A stretch of DNA of 49,369 bases from Bacteroidota bacterium (lineage in GTDB: Bacteria > Bacteroidota > Bacteroidia > Chitinophagales > Saprospiraceae), in NCBI GenBank assembly GCA_029572935.1, contig JAKQHM010000003.1, positions 1 to 49,369 of the forward strand, read 5' to 3'. The notes beneath the pieces are model-generated. The model was not told where the DNA came from, ran no database searches, and worked only from the letters and a program-made list of their open reading frames with translations. The translations under genes and the position numbers were made by a program. Below, one piece after another: positions 27,406 to 35,470 of this stretch; the first letter of the stretch is position 1, and every line of letters starts with the position of its first letter.

Positions 27406-28489
27406 AGGGTTGAAACGTTGATGAGTCCTTTGGTATTTGGCTTTGTTTTGCCTTTCTCCTGGAACGATTGAAAAAATACAAAACGATCAGCGCACTGACG
27501 CCCAGCAGGAGGTTGTTGGCAAATTGTGCACAGAAAAAGGAAATATTGGCAAAAGAAAAGGCATCCACCGGATGAATGTTGTAGTAGGCCAGAGACAGGA
27601 TCACCAGGTAGTGGTAACTGCCCATGCCACCCGGCGTGGGGATCAGCATGCCCAAAGAACCAAACACATAGACCACCAGTGCTGCTGAAAGAGAAAGATG
27701 GGCGGTGGGTTCAAAGGACTTGAGGGCGGAAAAGAGCATGACGTAAAACCAAACCCAGATCATGACCGTGTAAAACAGGAAAGCTCTGGGCTCCTTAATC
27801 CGCTTGATGGAGGACATTCCTTCGTAAAATCCCTTGATCCTGTGTCTCAGGCTGCGGATCAGGGGTAAATGCTTGATGGAATGCCGGGCCAGATAGATGG
27901 CGATCAAAGCCACCAGGCCGGTCAGGGGCAGGATGACCTTCTGATAGAGGGGCACCTCGGCCAGGTGCTTGTCGTACAAGGCACTGAATGCAGGGATTTG
28001 GGTCAAAACGGTGATCACAATGATCAGGCCCATCGCGATCAGATCGACGATCCGGTCGATGGCCACCGTACCCAGAGATTTGTCCAGGGGAATACCTTCA
28101 TAGCGGCTGATCATGGCCGCCCGGATGAATTCTCCGCTTCTGGGCAGACCCAGGTTGGCAAAATAGGACACGAGTATGGTCCCGATGGCATTGTACTTAT
28201 GAGGTTTATAACCCATTGGCTCAAAGATGATCAGCCAGCGAAGGGCCCTGAAGTAATTGCTCAGGTAAAAGGCCAGAAAGATCAACAGAACATAGTACCA
28301 TCTGACTGCAAGCAGATCCTTCCAGAGTTTTTTCCAGAGGATGCAATCTTCCGATGCGATGCCGGTCTCAGCGCAATAGGCCTGATAGGAGACCTCCTGT
28401 TTGAGGAATACCCAATAGAGGATGGCCACGCCAAGGCCAAGAAAAAGAATGAACTGTCCCGTTTTTTTGAGGAAGGAAGCCAAAATCAA
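27395..28489 (-). CDS. UPF0104/lysylphosphatidylglycerol synthase TM-region family protein
   Basis: A 364-residue polytopic membrane protein of the flippase-like (LPG synthase TM, UPF0104) family. It has about eight hydrophobic segments with hallmarks [27 protein letters not shown] and [13 protein letters not shown]. The family moves lipids or supports glycolipid transport; the substrate is unknown here. The first codon is TTG at 28489, and it overlaps the panD stop by four bases. No ATG is available near the first helix. The panD-flippase-nif3 order recurs in Bacteroidota, supporting an ancestral operon. Confidence 0.88.
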   Translation of the reverse strand: MILASFLKKTGQFILFLGLGVAILYWVFLKQEVSYQAYCAETGIASEDCILWKKLWKDLLAVRWYYVLLIFLAFYLSNYFRALRWLIIFEPMGYKPHKYNAIGTILVSYFANLGLPRSGEFIRAAMISRYEGIPLDKSLGTVAIDRIVDLIAMGLIIVITVLTQIPAFSALYDKHLAEVPLYQKVILPLTGLVALIAIYLARHSIKHLPLIRSLRHRIKGFYEGMSSIKRIKEPRAFLFYTVMIWVWFYVMLFSALKSFEPTAHLSLSAALVVYVFGSLGMLIPTPGGMGSYHYLVILSLAYYNIHPVDAFSFANISFFCAQFANNLLLGVSALIVLYFFNRSRRKAKQSQIPKDSSTFQPYDG

Positions 28490-28839
28490 AGTTCTTTGAT
28501 CCGGTTCTTTTCATCGACAAAAATGGAGATCGGATGAAAATGCCTGGCTTCTTCAGGGGTCATGATGGCATAGGAAATGACGATGATGATGTCGCCGATT
28601 TCCGCTTTGCGCGCTGCAGCCCCGTTAAGGCAAACCATACCGGATCCTCGCTCGCCCTTGATGACATAGGTTTCAAAGCGCTCGCCGTTATTGTTGTTGA
28701 CGATCTGCACCTTTTCGCCCTCGTAGAGGTTGGCAGCTTCCATCAATTGTTCGTCGATGGTGATGCTTCCGACATAGTGAAGGTTAGCTTCGGTGACGGT
28801 AGCCCTGTGAATCTTGGATTTAAAAAATTGCAAAAGCAT
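28486..28839 (-). CDS. panD: aspartate 1-decarboxylase
   Basis: A 117-residue pyruvoyl-dependent enzyme making beta-alanine from L-aspartate for pantothenate and coenzyme A. The precursor cleaves itself at Gly24-Ser25 in YVGSITID, and Ser25 becomes the pyruvoyl group. Other family residues are [13 protein letters not shown] and SYAIM. The next pathway enzyme, PanC, is encoded 1.6 kb upstream on the same strand across an insertion. panD has its own -7 box, so it may be expressed independently now. Confidence 0.96.
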   Translation of the reverse strand: MLLQFFKSKIHRATVTEANLHYVGSITIDEQLMEAANLYEGEKVQIVNNNNGERFETYVIKGERGSGMVCLNGAAARKAEIGDIIIVISYAIMTPEEARHFHPISIFVDEKNRIKEL

Positions 28840-28843
28840 GGCG

Positions 28844-28851
28844 CAAAGTTA
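28844..28851 (-). promoter_or_regulatory. -7 box TAACTTTG four bases before the panD ATG
   Basis: On the minus strand TAACTTTG fits TAnnTTTG and ends four bases before the ATG. It would yield an essentially leaderless panD transcript. It lies on the panD side of the insertion, so it could keep panD and the genes after it transcribed. Confidence 0.45.
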
Positions 28852-28895
28852 TGAATTCCTTACGGATAGCCTATTTAAGTCAAAAAATCTCATAA

Positions 28896-28915
28896 AGTTC
28901 AATGCAATCAGGGTT
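28896..28915 (+). repeat. left copy of 20-bp direct repeat bounding the insertion
   Basis: AGTTCAATGCAATCAGGGTT occurs here and again at 30464-30483 in the same orientation, with no mismatch. The sequence to its left is the native panD leader. Flanking bases differ on both sides, so the match is exactly 20 bp. Confidence 0.9.
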
Positions 28916-29412
28916 ATCAGGTGAGCTGTCATGGCAATAATCTGGCTTAAAAATCATATGTAATTGATATTCTGATAGTTAAAATTGATTGGGCATAATA
29001 TTTGTTTTTCCATTAAGTCAATACCAAAGCCCTGTCTGTTCGCGATGATCCTTATTACTAACCGAAAGGAAGGTATGGGTAAATTTGTACTGGCAGTTTG
29101 GGAGAAAGCCAAAAGGCGCCAGGCGGTGGCGACGACCCTAAAGGGAGGTTTTGTGGGGATTACCAGGCAGAACTTGAGTCCAGAGGTTTTTGCTGTAATC
29201 AGACATCTGTGTTTAGCTGGGTTTTGTTGGGGCAAGTAATAACTAACTGACAAAATATATCAAGCAGATGTTTGGACAAAAAGAGAATACAAATGTGGTC
29301 CTTCAGATTAACGGAAAAGTTTTGGAACCATATGCAGTTTTTGACCTGGAGTGGCTTATTTTTGGTGCGTCCAGTGTCCTTTTTTAATTATAAAAAAAAA
29401 CTATAAGATACA
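28916..29412. other. left part of the insertion, no convincing gene
   Basis: Open frames at 28985-29239 (+, 84 codons) and 28954-29253 (-, 99 codons) oppose each other over the same DNA and have no domain; at least one is a shadow, probably both. A 39-codon frame at 29268-29387 (+) starts MFGQKENTNVVLQINGK and ends VLF. It looks protein-like but matches nothing I know. An A-rich run follows at 29388-29401. Confidence 0.35.
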
Positions 29413-29470
29413 ATTGACGCCGCCCTTTAGGGCGGTGATTGGGAAAAGAAAGTTTAACGGGCTTCAGCCC
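29413..29470 (+). repeat. left REP-like unit (two hairpins) before the transposase
   Basis: The first hairpin is CCGCCC-TTTA-GGGCGG (29420-29435) and the second GGGCT-TC-AGCCC (29459-29470), ending 14 bp before the transposase ATG. The first 25 bp of the unit (29413-29437) recur exactly at 30260-30284, where the second hairpin also recurs with one change. Confidence 0.85.
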
Positions 29471-29484
29471 TGAAAAAAACCAGT

Positions 29485-29916
29485 ATGGCTTACGTGAGAA
29501 TAATGATCCACGCAGTATGGGGAACCAAAAACAGAGAACCTCTTCTAAGCAAAGAACTTCGATCTAAAGTGATCGAACACATTATTGAAAATGCCAGAAC
29601 CAAAGACATTTTTATTGACCGTATAAATGGGTACACGGAACATTTGCATTGCCTGATTGGGCTTCATGCCGATATGAGCATTGCAAAAGCCATGCAACTT
29701 ATCAAAGGCGAATCAGCTTTTTGGCTGAACAGACAAAATTTTATGAAATCTAAGTTCGAATGGGCAGATGAGTATTTTGCAGTTTCAGTAAGCCCATCCA
29801 ACCTGAATAAAGTAAGAGCATATATCGACAGACAAGAGGAGCATCATAAGGGAAGAACTTTCCAACAGGAATATGAGGAGTTTCTTAATACATACCGTTT
29901 TAATGGTTTGGGCTAA
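29485..29916 (+). CDS. Y1 transposase, IS200/IS605-like or REP-associated (RAYT-like)
   Basis: A 143-residue single-strand DNA transposase of the HUH Y1 superfamily. The metal-binding pair is His53-Leu-His55 in GYTEHLHCLIGL, and the catalytic tyrosine is probably Tyr113 in KVRAYIDRQEEHHKG. The length equals that of complete IS200-like TnpA proteins, so it appears intact. Hairpins flank it on both sides: GGGCTTCAGCCC upstream, and GGGCTAAAGCCC (29910-29921) which contains the stop codon. Together with the many REP-like palindromes this points to a RAYT-type domesticated or REP-mobilising enzyme. No TnpB gene accompanies it. Confidence 0.88.
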   Translation: MAYVRIMIHAVWGTKNREPLLSKELRSKVIEHIIENARTKDIFIDRINGYTEHLHCLIGLHADMSIAKAMQLIKGESAFWLNRQNFMKSKFEWADEYFAVSVSPSNLNKVRAYIDRQEEHHKGRTFQQEYEEFLNTYRFNGLG

Positions 29917-29921
29917 AGCCC
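29910..29921 (+). repeat. hairpin GGGCTAAAGCCC containing the transposase stop codon
   Basis: A 12-bp perfect palindrome overlaps the 3' end of the transposase gene, and the TAA stop (29914-29916) is at its centre. It matches the second hairpin of the flanking REP-like units apart from the loop bases. Confidence 0.75.
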
Positions 29922-29940
29922 TGTTTTTTGCGATGGATTC

Positions 29941-30208
29941 CATCTCTCCGCCCTGTAGGACGGTGTTACTGTGGGCATCTCACCACCCTGAAGGGTACAG
30001 TTATTGTGGGCATCTCTCCGCCCTGAAGGGCACTGTAATTGTGGGCATCTCTCCGCCCTGTAGGGCGGTGTTACTGTGGGCATCTCACCACCCTGAAGGG
30101 GGTTGTTACTGTGGGCATCTCTCCGCCCTGAAGGGCGTTGTTACTGTGGGCATCTCTCCGCCCTTTAGGGCGGTACTGTGGGCATCTCACCACCCTGAAG
30201 GGCGGTGT
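29941..30208 (+). repeat. 35-bp palindromic tandem array, eight units
   Basis: Units begin at 29941, 29976, 30011, 30046, 30081, 30116, 30151 (32 bp) and 30183 (partial). Each begins CATCTC, carries a palindromic core related to CCGCCCTGAAGGGCGG, and except for the last ends GTGGG. Units 2, 5 and 8 share a CACCACCCTG variant; units 1, 4 and 7 share a TAG core; units 3 and 6 share a GAA core. The array therefore has a higher-order period of three units (about 105 bp). There are no variable spacers. Confidence 0.95.
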
Positions 30209-30259
30209 ATCAGAATTGCAGAGTTCGTATGCTCTGGTTCTGGGTTAGGCTGGCTTAGG

Positions 30260-30316
30260 ATTGACGCCGCCCTTTAGGGCGGTGCTTTGAAAGCTGAGCT
30301 TTACGGGCTTTAGCCC
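30260..30316 (+). repeat. right REP-like unit (two hairpins)
   Basis: This repeats the left unit: the same 25 bp with hairpin CCGCCCTTTAGGGCGG (30260-30284), then GGGCTTTAGCCC (30305-30316). The DNA from 30317 to 30463 holds nothing I recognise. Confidence 0.85.
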
Positions 30317-30463
30317 TGAACCTTGTACTTTAGGCGATTATCACCTTGATGGAGTACTTTGCTGGATGGGGCACTGCTAAGAATCCAGACTTATGATAGA
30401 GCCTTCTGAATTTGTACTATTATCGACTTGCTTGAAGGTATTTTCTCTCTCAGTTTCGTTTCC

Positions 30464-30483
30464 AGTTCAATGCAATCAGGGTT
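30464..30483 (+). repeat. right copy of 20-bp direct repeat, overlapping the panC 3' end
   Basis: This exact copy of AGTTCAATGCAATCAGGGTT covers the panC stop codon (30476-30478) and its last two codons or so. The sequence to its right is native panC. Confidence 0.9.
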
Positions 30484-31324
30484 TTAACACCAGATTGTCT
30501 ATCAAACGGACTGCTCCGGCCCAGCAAGCCACGCAGGCGACCACGTTGGGGTGACGAGCCGGATCGCTGACCGCTGTCAGGCTATTCCCATCGACCAATT
30601 CAAAATACTCGGGCTTCAATCCTTCTGCAGCGATCATGGACAGACATTCCTCCTGTATTTTACTGACCGGTATCAGCGGCAGTTGTGCCCGTGCATGATT
30701 CAGGGCCCTGAAGATGACGGGTGCTTTTTGCCTGAATTCCGGGGTGAGACGCAAATTTCTGGAGCTCATGGCCAGGCCATCGGGTTCGCGGAGGGTTTCT
30801 CCGATCCTGAGCACCGGAGACAGGTTCAGCATCCGCAACATATGAGCCACCAGACTGTATTGTTGGAAGTCCTTTTGACCCATATAGAGAAAATCGGGTT
30901 CTACGATATCGAGGAGCCTTTTCACCACTTCGAGCATGCCCTTGAAATGACCTGGTCTGAAAACACCTTCCATGACCTGGTCTTTGCCTTCGAGGTCGAT
31001 ATGAAGACTGACGTCCAGACCGGGAGGATAGACTTCTTCTACGGAGGGAATGAACAACAGACTGCATCCTGCCCGGACCAACAACTGACTGTCCTTTTCC
31101 GGCATGCGCGGATAATGGGCCAGATCTTCCTGATTGTTGAACTGGCTTGGGTTGACAAAGATGCTCACTACAGCCTCACATCCATCCTGCACTGCCATCC
31201 GTACCAGACTGATGTGGCCCTCGTGCAGGGCCCCCATGGTGGGAATAAACGCGATCCTGCGTCCCTGTGCTTTCAGCGAAGCAATCGATCTTCTAAGCCC
31301 ATTGACGGTCTTGTAGCTTTTCAT
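30476..31324 (-). CDS. panC: pantothenate synthetase
   Basis: A 282-residue enzyme that joins pantoate and beta-alanine using ATP, giving pantothenate. It belongs to the HIGH-motif nucleotidyltransferases: FIPTMGALHEGHISLV contains the HxGH motif, MGQKDFQQ lines the active site, and LAMSSRNLRL is the KMSKS-like loop. The length is typical. The stop codon lies inside a 20-bp repeat that marks the edge of the insertion separating panC from panD, so coding capacity is untouched. Confidence 0.96.
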   Translation of the reverse strand: MKSYKTVNGLRRSIASLKAQGRRIAFIPTMGALHEGHISLVRMAVQDGCEAVVSIFVNPSQFNNQEDLAHYPRMPEKDSQLLVRAGCSLLFIPSVEEVYPPGLDVSLHIDLEGKDQVMEGVFRPGHFKGMLEVVKRLLDIVEPDFLYMGQKDFQQYSLVAHMLRMLNLSPVLRIGETLREPDGLAMSSRNLRLTPEFRQKAPVIFRALNHARAQLPLIPVSKIQEECLSMIAAEGLKPEYFELVDGNSLTAVSDPARHPNVVACVACWAGAVRLIDNLVLKP

Positions 31325-31394
31325 ATCCGCGAAAAAGGGATTTAAATCTGAATGTATGGGCTGTTTTCTGAATGAGGAGAGAGTTTATAGTTGC

Positions 31395-32000
31395 TCATCT
31401 CATACGGGGCATTCTTCTTTTGCCACCCGGACGAAACATCATCCTCTGGTCCATCTGCCCCATGGATTTGACCTTGCCTTGCTGAGCCATCACCTGATCG
31501 ATCATTTTGATTTGTTCTTTGAACAATTCTTTTGAATAATCCAGCTTTTTGAGCTCGCGATAGGTATTGGTCGCCTGCGTCCATCTGTTTTTCTGAATGT
31601 GTATGTTGATCATCTGGATGAGGATCATCGCCCGTTCATTGTCGCTGGGCAGTTTGAGCGAGAGGGCCTTGTTGAACCACTGCTCCGCCTCGTTGGATTT
31701 TTCCCGCTGCATGTCCACGGATCCGCGGATCAAATAGTAATATGCGCGGTTGGTCACGTACAGCCATTCCGGCTTGAAGGTCAGGGCCAGCCTCTTTTCA
31801 CAGCCATCCAGATCCATGGTTTGCATCATTTGGGCTGCCGATTGGATGGTACCCAAAAAAATATAGCTCGCCAAAAAAAGCAGGCCGATCAGGATCAGGG
31901 GAAGGGCATACCAAAAACCCACCAGGAATGCCAGCACGGTCCCACCCAAAAGAAAAACCGCGATCAGGGCAAACTTCAGGTATATATTGATCGTGTACAT
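31395..32000 (-). CDS. TPR-containing membrane protein
   Basis: A 201-residue protein with two N-terminal membrane segments (about 8-28 and 31-52). A soluble helical region follows with TPR-like pairs (AYYYLIRGSVDMQREKSNEA, WFNKALSLKL) and a basic Met/Arg-rich tail (MMFRPGGKRRMPRMR). It is first in the operon, 70 bp upstream of panC. I do not recognise a specific function; TPRs suggest protein-protein contacts at the membrane. Confidence 0.75.
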   Translation of the reverse strand: MYTINIYLKFALIAVFLLGGTVLAFLVGFWYALPLILIGLLFLASYIFLGTIQSAAQMMQTMDLDGCEKRLALTFKPEWLYVTNRAYYYLIRGSVDMQREKSNEAEQWFNKALSLKLPSDNERAMILIQMINIHIQKNRWTQATNTYRELKKLDYSKELFKEQIKMIDQVMAQQGKVKSMGQMDQRMMFRPGGKRRMPRMR

Positions 32001-32023
32001 AGCTCGTCTTCTCGATTTACGCC

Positions 32024-32031
32024 CAAAGGTA
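32024..32031 (-). promoter_or_regulatory. -7 box TACCTTTG upstream of the TPR-panC operon
   Basis: On the minus strand TACCTTTG fits TAnnTTTG and lies 23 bases before the ATG at 32000. It is a plausible promoter for the TPR gene and panC. No TTTG is present at -33 spacing. Confidence 0.45.
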
Positions 32032-32105
32032 AAAATAAATCACAATCAGCCGTTTGAGGGCCTGTCGCATAACAAAACCGCCTCCAGTCCGTTTGAAACA
32101 TTTAA

Positions 32106-32113
32106 TAGTTTTG
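32106..32113 (+). promoter_or_regulatory. -7 box TAGTTTTG upstream of the GH20 gene
   Basis: TAGTTTTG fits TAnnTTTG and ends 34 bases before the ATG at 32148. A TTTG at 32092 is too close to serve as the -33 element. Confidence 0.4.
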
Positions 32114-32147
32114 CAGTCTGGTTCAGATTTTCCACCATTTCATTATT

Positions 32148-34445
32148 ATGAAGCAATTATTCACTGTTTTCCTTATTTGTAAGGCTCTCTTATTCACTGT
32201 TTCCGCACAAAATGCGCCTGCGATCATCCCCAAACCCAAGCTGGTAAAAATGGCCGGAGGTCAGGTGACTGTTTCCGATATCACCCAGCTGGTCATCCCT
32301 CAAAAAAATCCGGGTCTGTCCCGTCTCGCAGAACAATATGCCGGTGTGCTGGGACTACAGAAATACAAAATAACCGAATCGGCGACTCCTTCTTTCGCGC
32401 AGGATAAGTCTCTGGTTTTCCAGCTCATGCAGCGCGAATCCAGTAAAGAATACTATAGCCTTACGATCACCAAAAACGGCATATTGGTCCTGGCCACCAC
32501 CGAGCGTGGATTTTTCTACGCCCTCCAAACCCTGATCCAATTGCTCGAAAGTCAGGATCCGCAGAAAGGAGCCCTCATTTTGCCATTCATTTACATTGAA
32601 GATGAGCCCGCTTTCTCCTATCGCGGCATGCATCTCGACGTAGCCAGGCATTTTTTTACTGTGGAGCAGGTCAAGCAATACCTGGACCTGATGGCCCGCT
32701 ACAAGATGAACTATTTTCACTGGCACCTGACAGATGATCAGGGATGGAGGATCGAGATCAAAAAGTTTCCCCTGCTGACGGAAGTCGGCGCCTGGAGAAA
32801 AGGCACCCATCAGGGCCACGCACACGATAAAAAAGCGGGCAGTGACAACAAGCCGTATGGTGGATACTACACCCAGGCCGAGATCAGCGAGGTCGTCCGG
32901 TATGCTGCCGAAAGACAGATCGAGGTAATCCCGGAGATCGAAATGCCGGGACACAGCAGCGCTGCTCTGGCCGCCTATCCCGAATTCGGCTGTACCGGTG
33001 GGCCCTACGCAGTGGAAACGCGCTGGGGCGTATTCTCCGATGTGTTTTGCACCAAGGATACTAGCCTGTGGTTTGTAAAAGAGATCCTCAATGAAGTATG
33101 CTCCCTCTTTCCCGGCAAATACATCCACATAGGTGGAGACGAGGTGCCCAGGGACCGCTGGAAAGCCTGCAACAACTGTCAGGCGATCCGCAAAAGACTG
33201 GCGCTGAAAAACGAAGATGAATTGCAAAGCTATTTCATCGAGCAGGTGGGCAACCACCTCTTCAACAAAGGAAAGGCCCTGATCGGCTGGGACGAGATCC
33301 TGGACGGAGGTCTGGCTCCCAATGCCACCGTCATGTCCTGGAGGGGTGTAAAAGGAGGCATCGAAGCGGCCAAAATGAAACACAACGTGATCATGTGTCC
33401 CGGCTCTCATTGCTACTTTGACCACTACCAGTCAGAGTCGCCCAGAGAGCCCCTGGCTATTGGTGGTTTTACCAATCTGGAGAAGGTTTATTCCTTCAAT
33501 CCGGTGCCCGAAGAACTCAAACCGGCAGAAGCACGCTATGTGCTCGGAGCCCAGGGCAATCTGTGGACAGAATACATACCCGACGTCAATCATTTGCTCT
33601 ACATGGCATTTCCCCGGGCCATCGCCCTGGCAGAAGTACTCTGGACCCCTGCTTCCGAGCGAAACTATCTCGAGTTTGCGGACAGACTGCGGCTGCATGC
33701 CCGATGGTTTCAGAAAAACAAGATCAATTTCAGTCATTCCTACCTGGATCTGGGATACCGCACCCATACCGGAAAGGATGGGGTTGAATTCAGCTTCGTC
33801 CGCCCGCCTGTGCCCGGGCGCATCCTGATCGAATCAGAAAAACCGGAAGAAGGCATCGTGCAGGATTACACGCTTTCGGATACCTTTCTGCTGGACAAGA
33901 GCATAGAATTTGCCGCCTGGTATCAGCTTCCCGACAACAGCCTGGGACGTTCCCTCCGCCTCAACTACCAGCATCACCTCGCTGCAGGAAAAAATATCAA
34001 CTTACTCAACAGCCCTTCCGAGCGCTATCCGGGCATGGGCGTACAATGCCTGGTCAATGGATTTTCAGCCCCGGAGACCCGCTACGGAGGCAACGAATGG
34101 ATCGGCCTGGAGGGCCAGGATCTGGAAGCCACCATCGATCTGGGCGCAGTCAAAGATCTGAGCCAGGTCAGCGTCCAGTTTTTCAATGCGGCCTCTTCCT
34201 GGATCTACCTGCCCGTCTCTTTGGTGATCCTCTCCTCTGAGGATGGAAAAAATTATAAGGAAATCGCGCGCACTGTACTGGCAGAGACCGAGGACCGAGT
34301 CATACGTCCGTCTGTCAGCATGCCGGAAGGCAGCAAAAGCCGATACCTCAGGATCAGCGCCCCCAACTATGGCCTCATCCCCAAAGGCAAACCGGGAGGA
34401 GGACACAAGGCCTGGCTATTCATAGGGGAAATTATAGTGGAATAG
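32148..34445 (+). CDS. GH20 beta-N-acetylhexosaminidase
   Basis: A 765-residue exported exo-hexosaminidase removing terminal GlcNAc or GalNAc by substrate-assisted catalysis. The signal peptide ends TVSAQ. The N-terminal GH20b domain (about 25-150) precedes the barrel with HWHLTDDQGWRIEIKKFP, EIEMPGHSSAALAAYPEF and the catalytic pair Asp331-Glu332 in HIGGDEVPRDRW. After about residue 520 come beta-sandwich domains of the chitobiase/discoidin kind (VQFFNAASSWIYLP, RYLRISAPNYG). Likely substrates are chitin oligomers, peptidoglycan fragments or host glycans. It stands alone, convergent with a small membrane-protein gene. Confidence 0.95.
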   Translation: MKQLFTVFLICKALLFTVSAQNAPAIIPKPKLVKMAGGQVTVSDITQLVIPQKNPGLSRLAEQYAGVLGLQKYKITESATPSFAQDKSLVFQLMQRESSKEYYSLTITKNGILVLATTERGFFYALQTLIQLLESQDPQKGALILPFIYIEDEPAFSYRGMHLDVARHFFTVEQVKQYLDLMARYKMNYFHWHLTDDQGWRIEIKKFPLLTEVGAWRKGTHQGHAHDKKAGSDNKPYGGYYTQAEISEVVRYAAERQIEVIPEIEMPGHSSAALAAYPEFGCTGGPYAVETRWGVFSDVFCTKDTSLWFVKEILNEVCSLFPGKYIHIGGDEVPRDRWKACNNCQAIRKRLALKNEDELQSYFIEQVGNHLFNKGKALIGWDEILDGGLAPNATVMSWRGVKGGIEAAKMKHNVIMCPGSHCYFDHYQSESPREPLAIGGFTNLEKVYSFNPVPEELKPAEARYVLGAQGNLWTEYIPDVNHLLYMAFPRAIALAEVLWTPASERNYLEFADRLRLHARWFQKNKINFSHSYLDLGYRTHTGKDGVEFSFVRPPVPGRILIESEKPEEGIVQDYTLSDTFLLDKSIEFAAWYQLPDNSLGRSLRLNYQHHLAAGKNINLLNSPSERYPGMGVQCLVNGFSAPETRYGGNEWIGLEGQDLEATIDLGAVKDLSQVSVQFFNAASSWIYLPVSLVILSSEDGKNYKEIARTVLAETEDRVIRPSVSMPEGSKSRYLRISAPNYGLIPKGKPGGGHKAWLFIGEIIVE

Positions 34446-34446
34446 A

Positions 34447-35019
34447 TCAGGCCGGCCTGCTCTTCAGAGAGAACCACAATCTCAGCAAAAAACCGGCGAG
34501 TACCGAAAACACGGTGATTCCCACCAGAATCCATTTGATGGACGTCAGACCTGAACCCAGACGGATCAGTCCATCGCTTATGTCCGGAAATTTAGTGAGC
34601 ATATTGATCACGCAAATGTTCTCCAGGTAATCAAAGATCAGGATCACCAGAGGCAGCAGGTGAATGCTCCGGCAGGCAGGCAAAGTTTCGCGAAGCGGCT
34701 TATAAACCCATGCCAGAAGGATGGCGAAGAAGAAAGCATAGCTGATGGGATAGATCGTATCCGCGATCAGGTTGAAGTTTGCAGCAAAAATTCTCGCCTC
34801 GGAACTGTATTCAGACAGATACTGTCTGGCCTCTGCGGGCGAATAGGAAAAACAAAGATCCAGGATCTGCACTTTCCTGCCCGACATATCCTGAATGTTT
34901 CTTTCGCCCCAGGACATGAGACCGCCCGCCATGGCCATATACACCAAAAGAGCAATGATCACTACAGGACCGCTTGACCATCGCAGAAAGAATCCGGAGA
35001 GTTTATTGAAAACAGACAT
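34447..35019 (-). CDS. conserved-looking four-TM membrane protein of unknown function
   Basis: A 190-residue protein with hydrophobic segments at about 17-36, 85-107, 118-138 and 158-182. The loop after the first carries MSWGERNIQDMSG and LDLCFSYSPAEARQYL, features seen in hypothetical Bacteroidota membrane proteins. I cannot assign a function. It starts at an ATG at 35019 and ends 2 bp from the end of the GH20 gene. Confidence 0.65.
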   Translation of the reverse strand: MSVFNKLSGFFLRWSSGPVVIIALLVYMAMAGGLMSWGERNIQDMSGRKVQILDLCFSYSPAEARQYLSEYSSEARIFAANFNLIADTIYPISYAFFFAILLAWVYKPLRETLPACRSIHLLPLVILIFDYLENICVINMLTKFPDISDGLIRLGSGLTSIKWILVGITVFSVLAGFLLRLWFSLKSRPA

Positions 35020-35470
35020 AAATGAAATTTTGGGGTAAATAAAAGTAGATGGATCTAGGTTTCAAAAATACATTATTCGATAATAAGAAAACAGAAATAA
35101 ATTTTTGAAGCATGCAGGGATATGAAATTCTTAAAATGATAATTATAAACCAATGTTAATGTAATCTACAGTCTTTACCTTCTTTACTTAAATCAGCTCA
35201 ACAAAAGGAAAAATAGCTCAATTTTTCCACCTTAGCAGGGACAGGCAAATGCTTTGACCTACAAAGCATTGATCAATTAATTTCATTTCAACCCAAAATT
35301 TCGGCTTTCTGCTAAATTAAATCACGTCATTCTATAAATAATACAATATAAAATTACAAACAAAGCAAATTTCCAAACTTATATAATTTCATTAATAATT
35401 TTTAAAAAACTATTAGAATGAGGCAACCCTTCTTTAGTTTCCCTCGTTTGGACCCTTACACATAGCTATC
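35020..35470. other. AT-rich intergenic region upstream of the sigma-factor operon
   Basis: No gene, hairpin terminator or convincing TAnnTTTG/TTTG pair found. A minus-strand frame at 35434-35649 lies mostly inside the sigma gene and is a shadow. An autoregulated ECF promoter could lie here but cannot be identified from one copy. Confidence 0.4.

Noticed and set aside
28954-29253. Opposing frames of 84 and 99 codons in the insertion
   Set aside because: They cover the same DNA on both strands, have no domains and lie in repeat-like sequence; described as non-coding.
29941-30208. CRISPR array
   Set aside because: Period 35 bp with palindromic parts looked suggestive, but the whole unit is repeated and there are no unique spacers and no cas genes.
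29873-30277. 134-codon frame through the 35-bp array
   Set aside because: Its sequence is only the tandem repeat read in one frame; it stays open because three units are 105 bp. It has no start context or domain and overlaps the transposase gene.
32355-33425. 356-codon minus-strand frame inside the GH20 gene
   Set aside because: Antisense shadow; the plus strand carries all the GH20 motifs.
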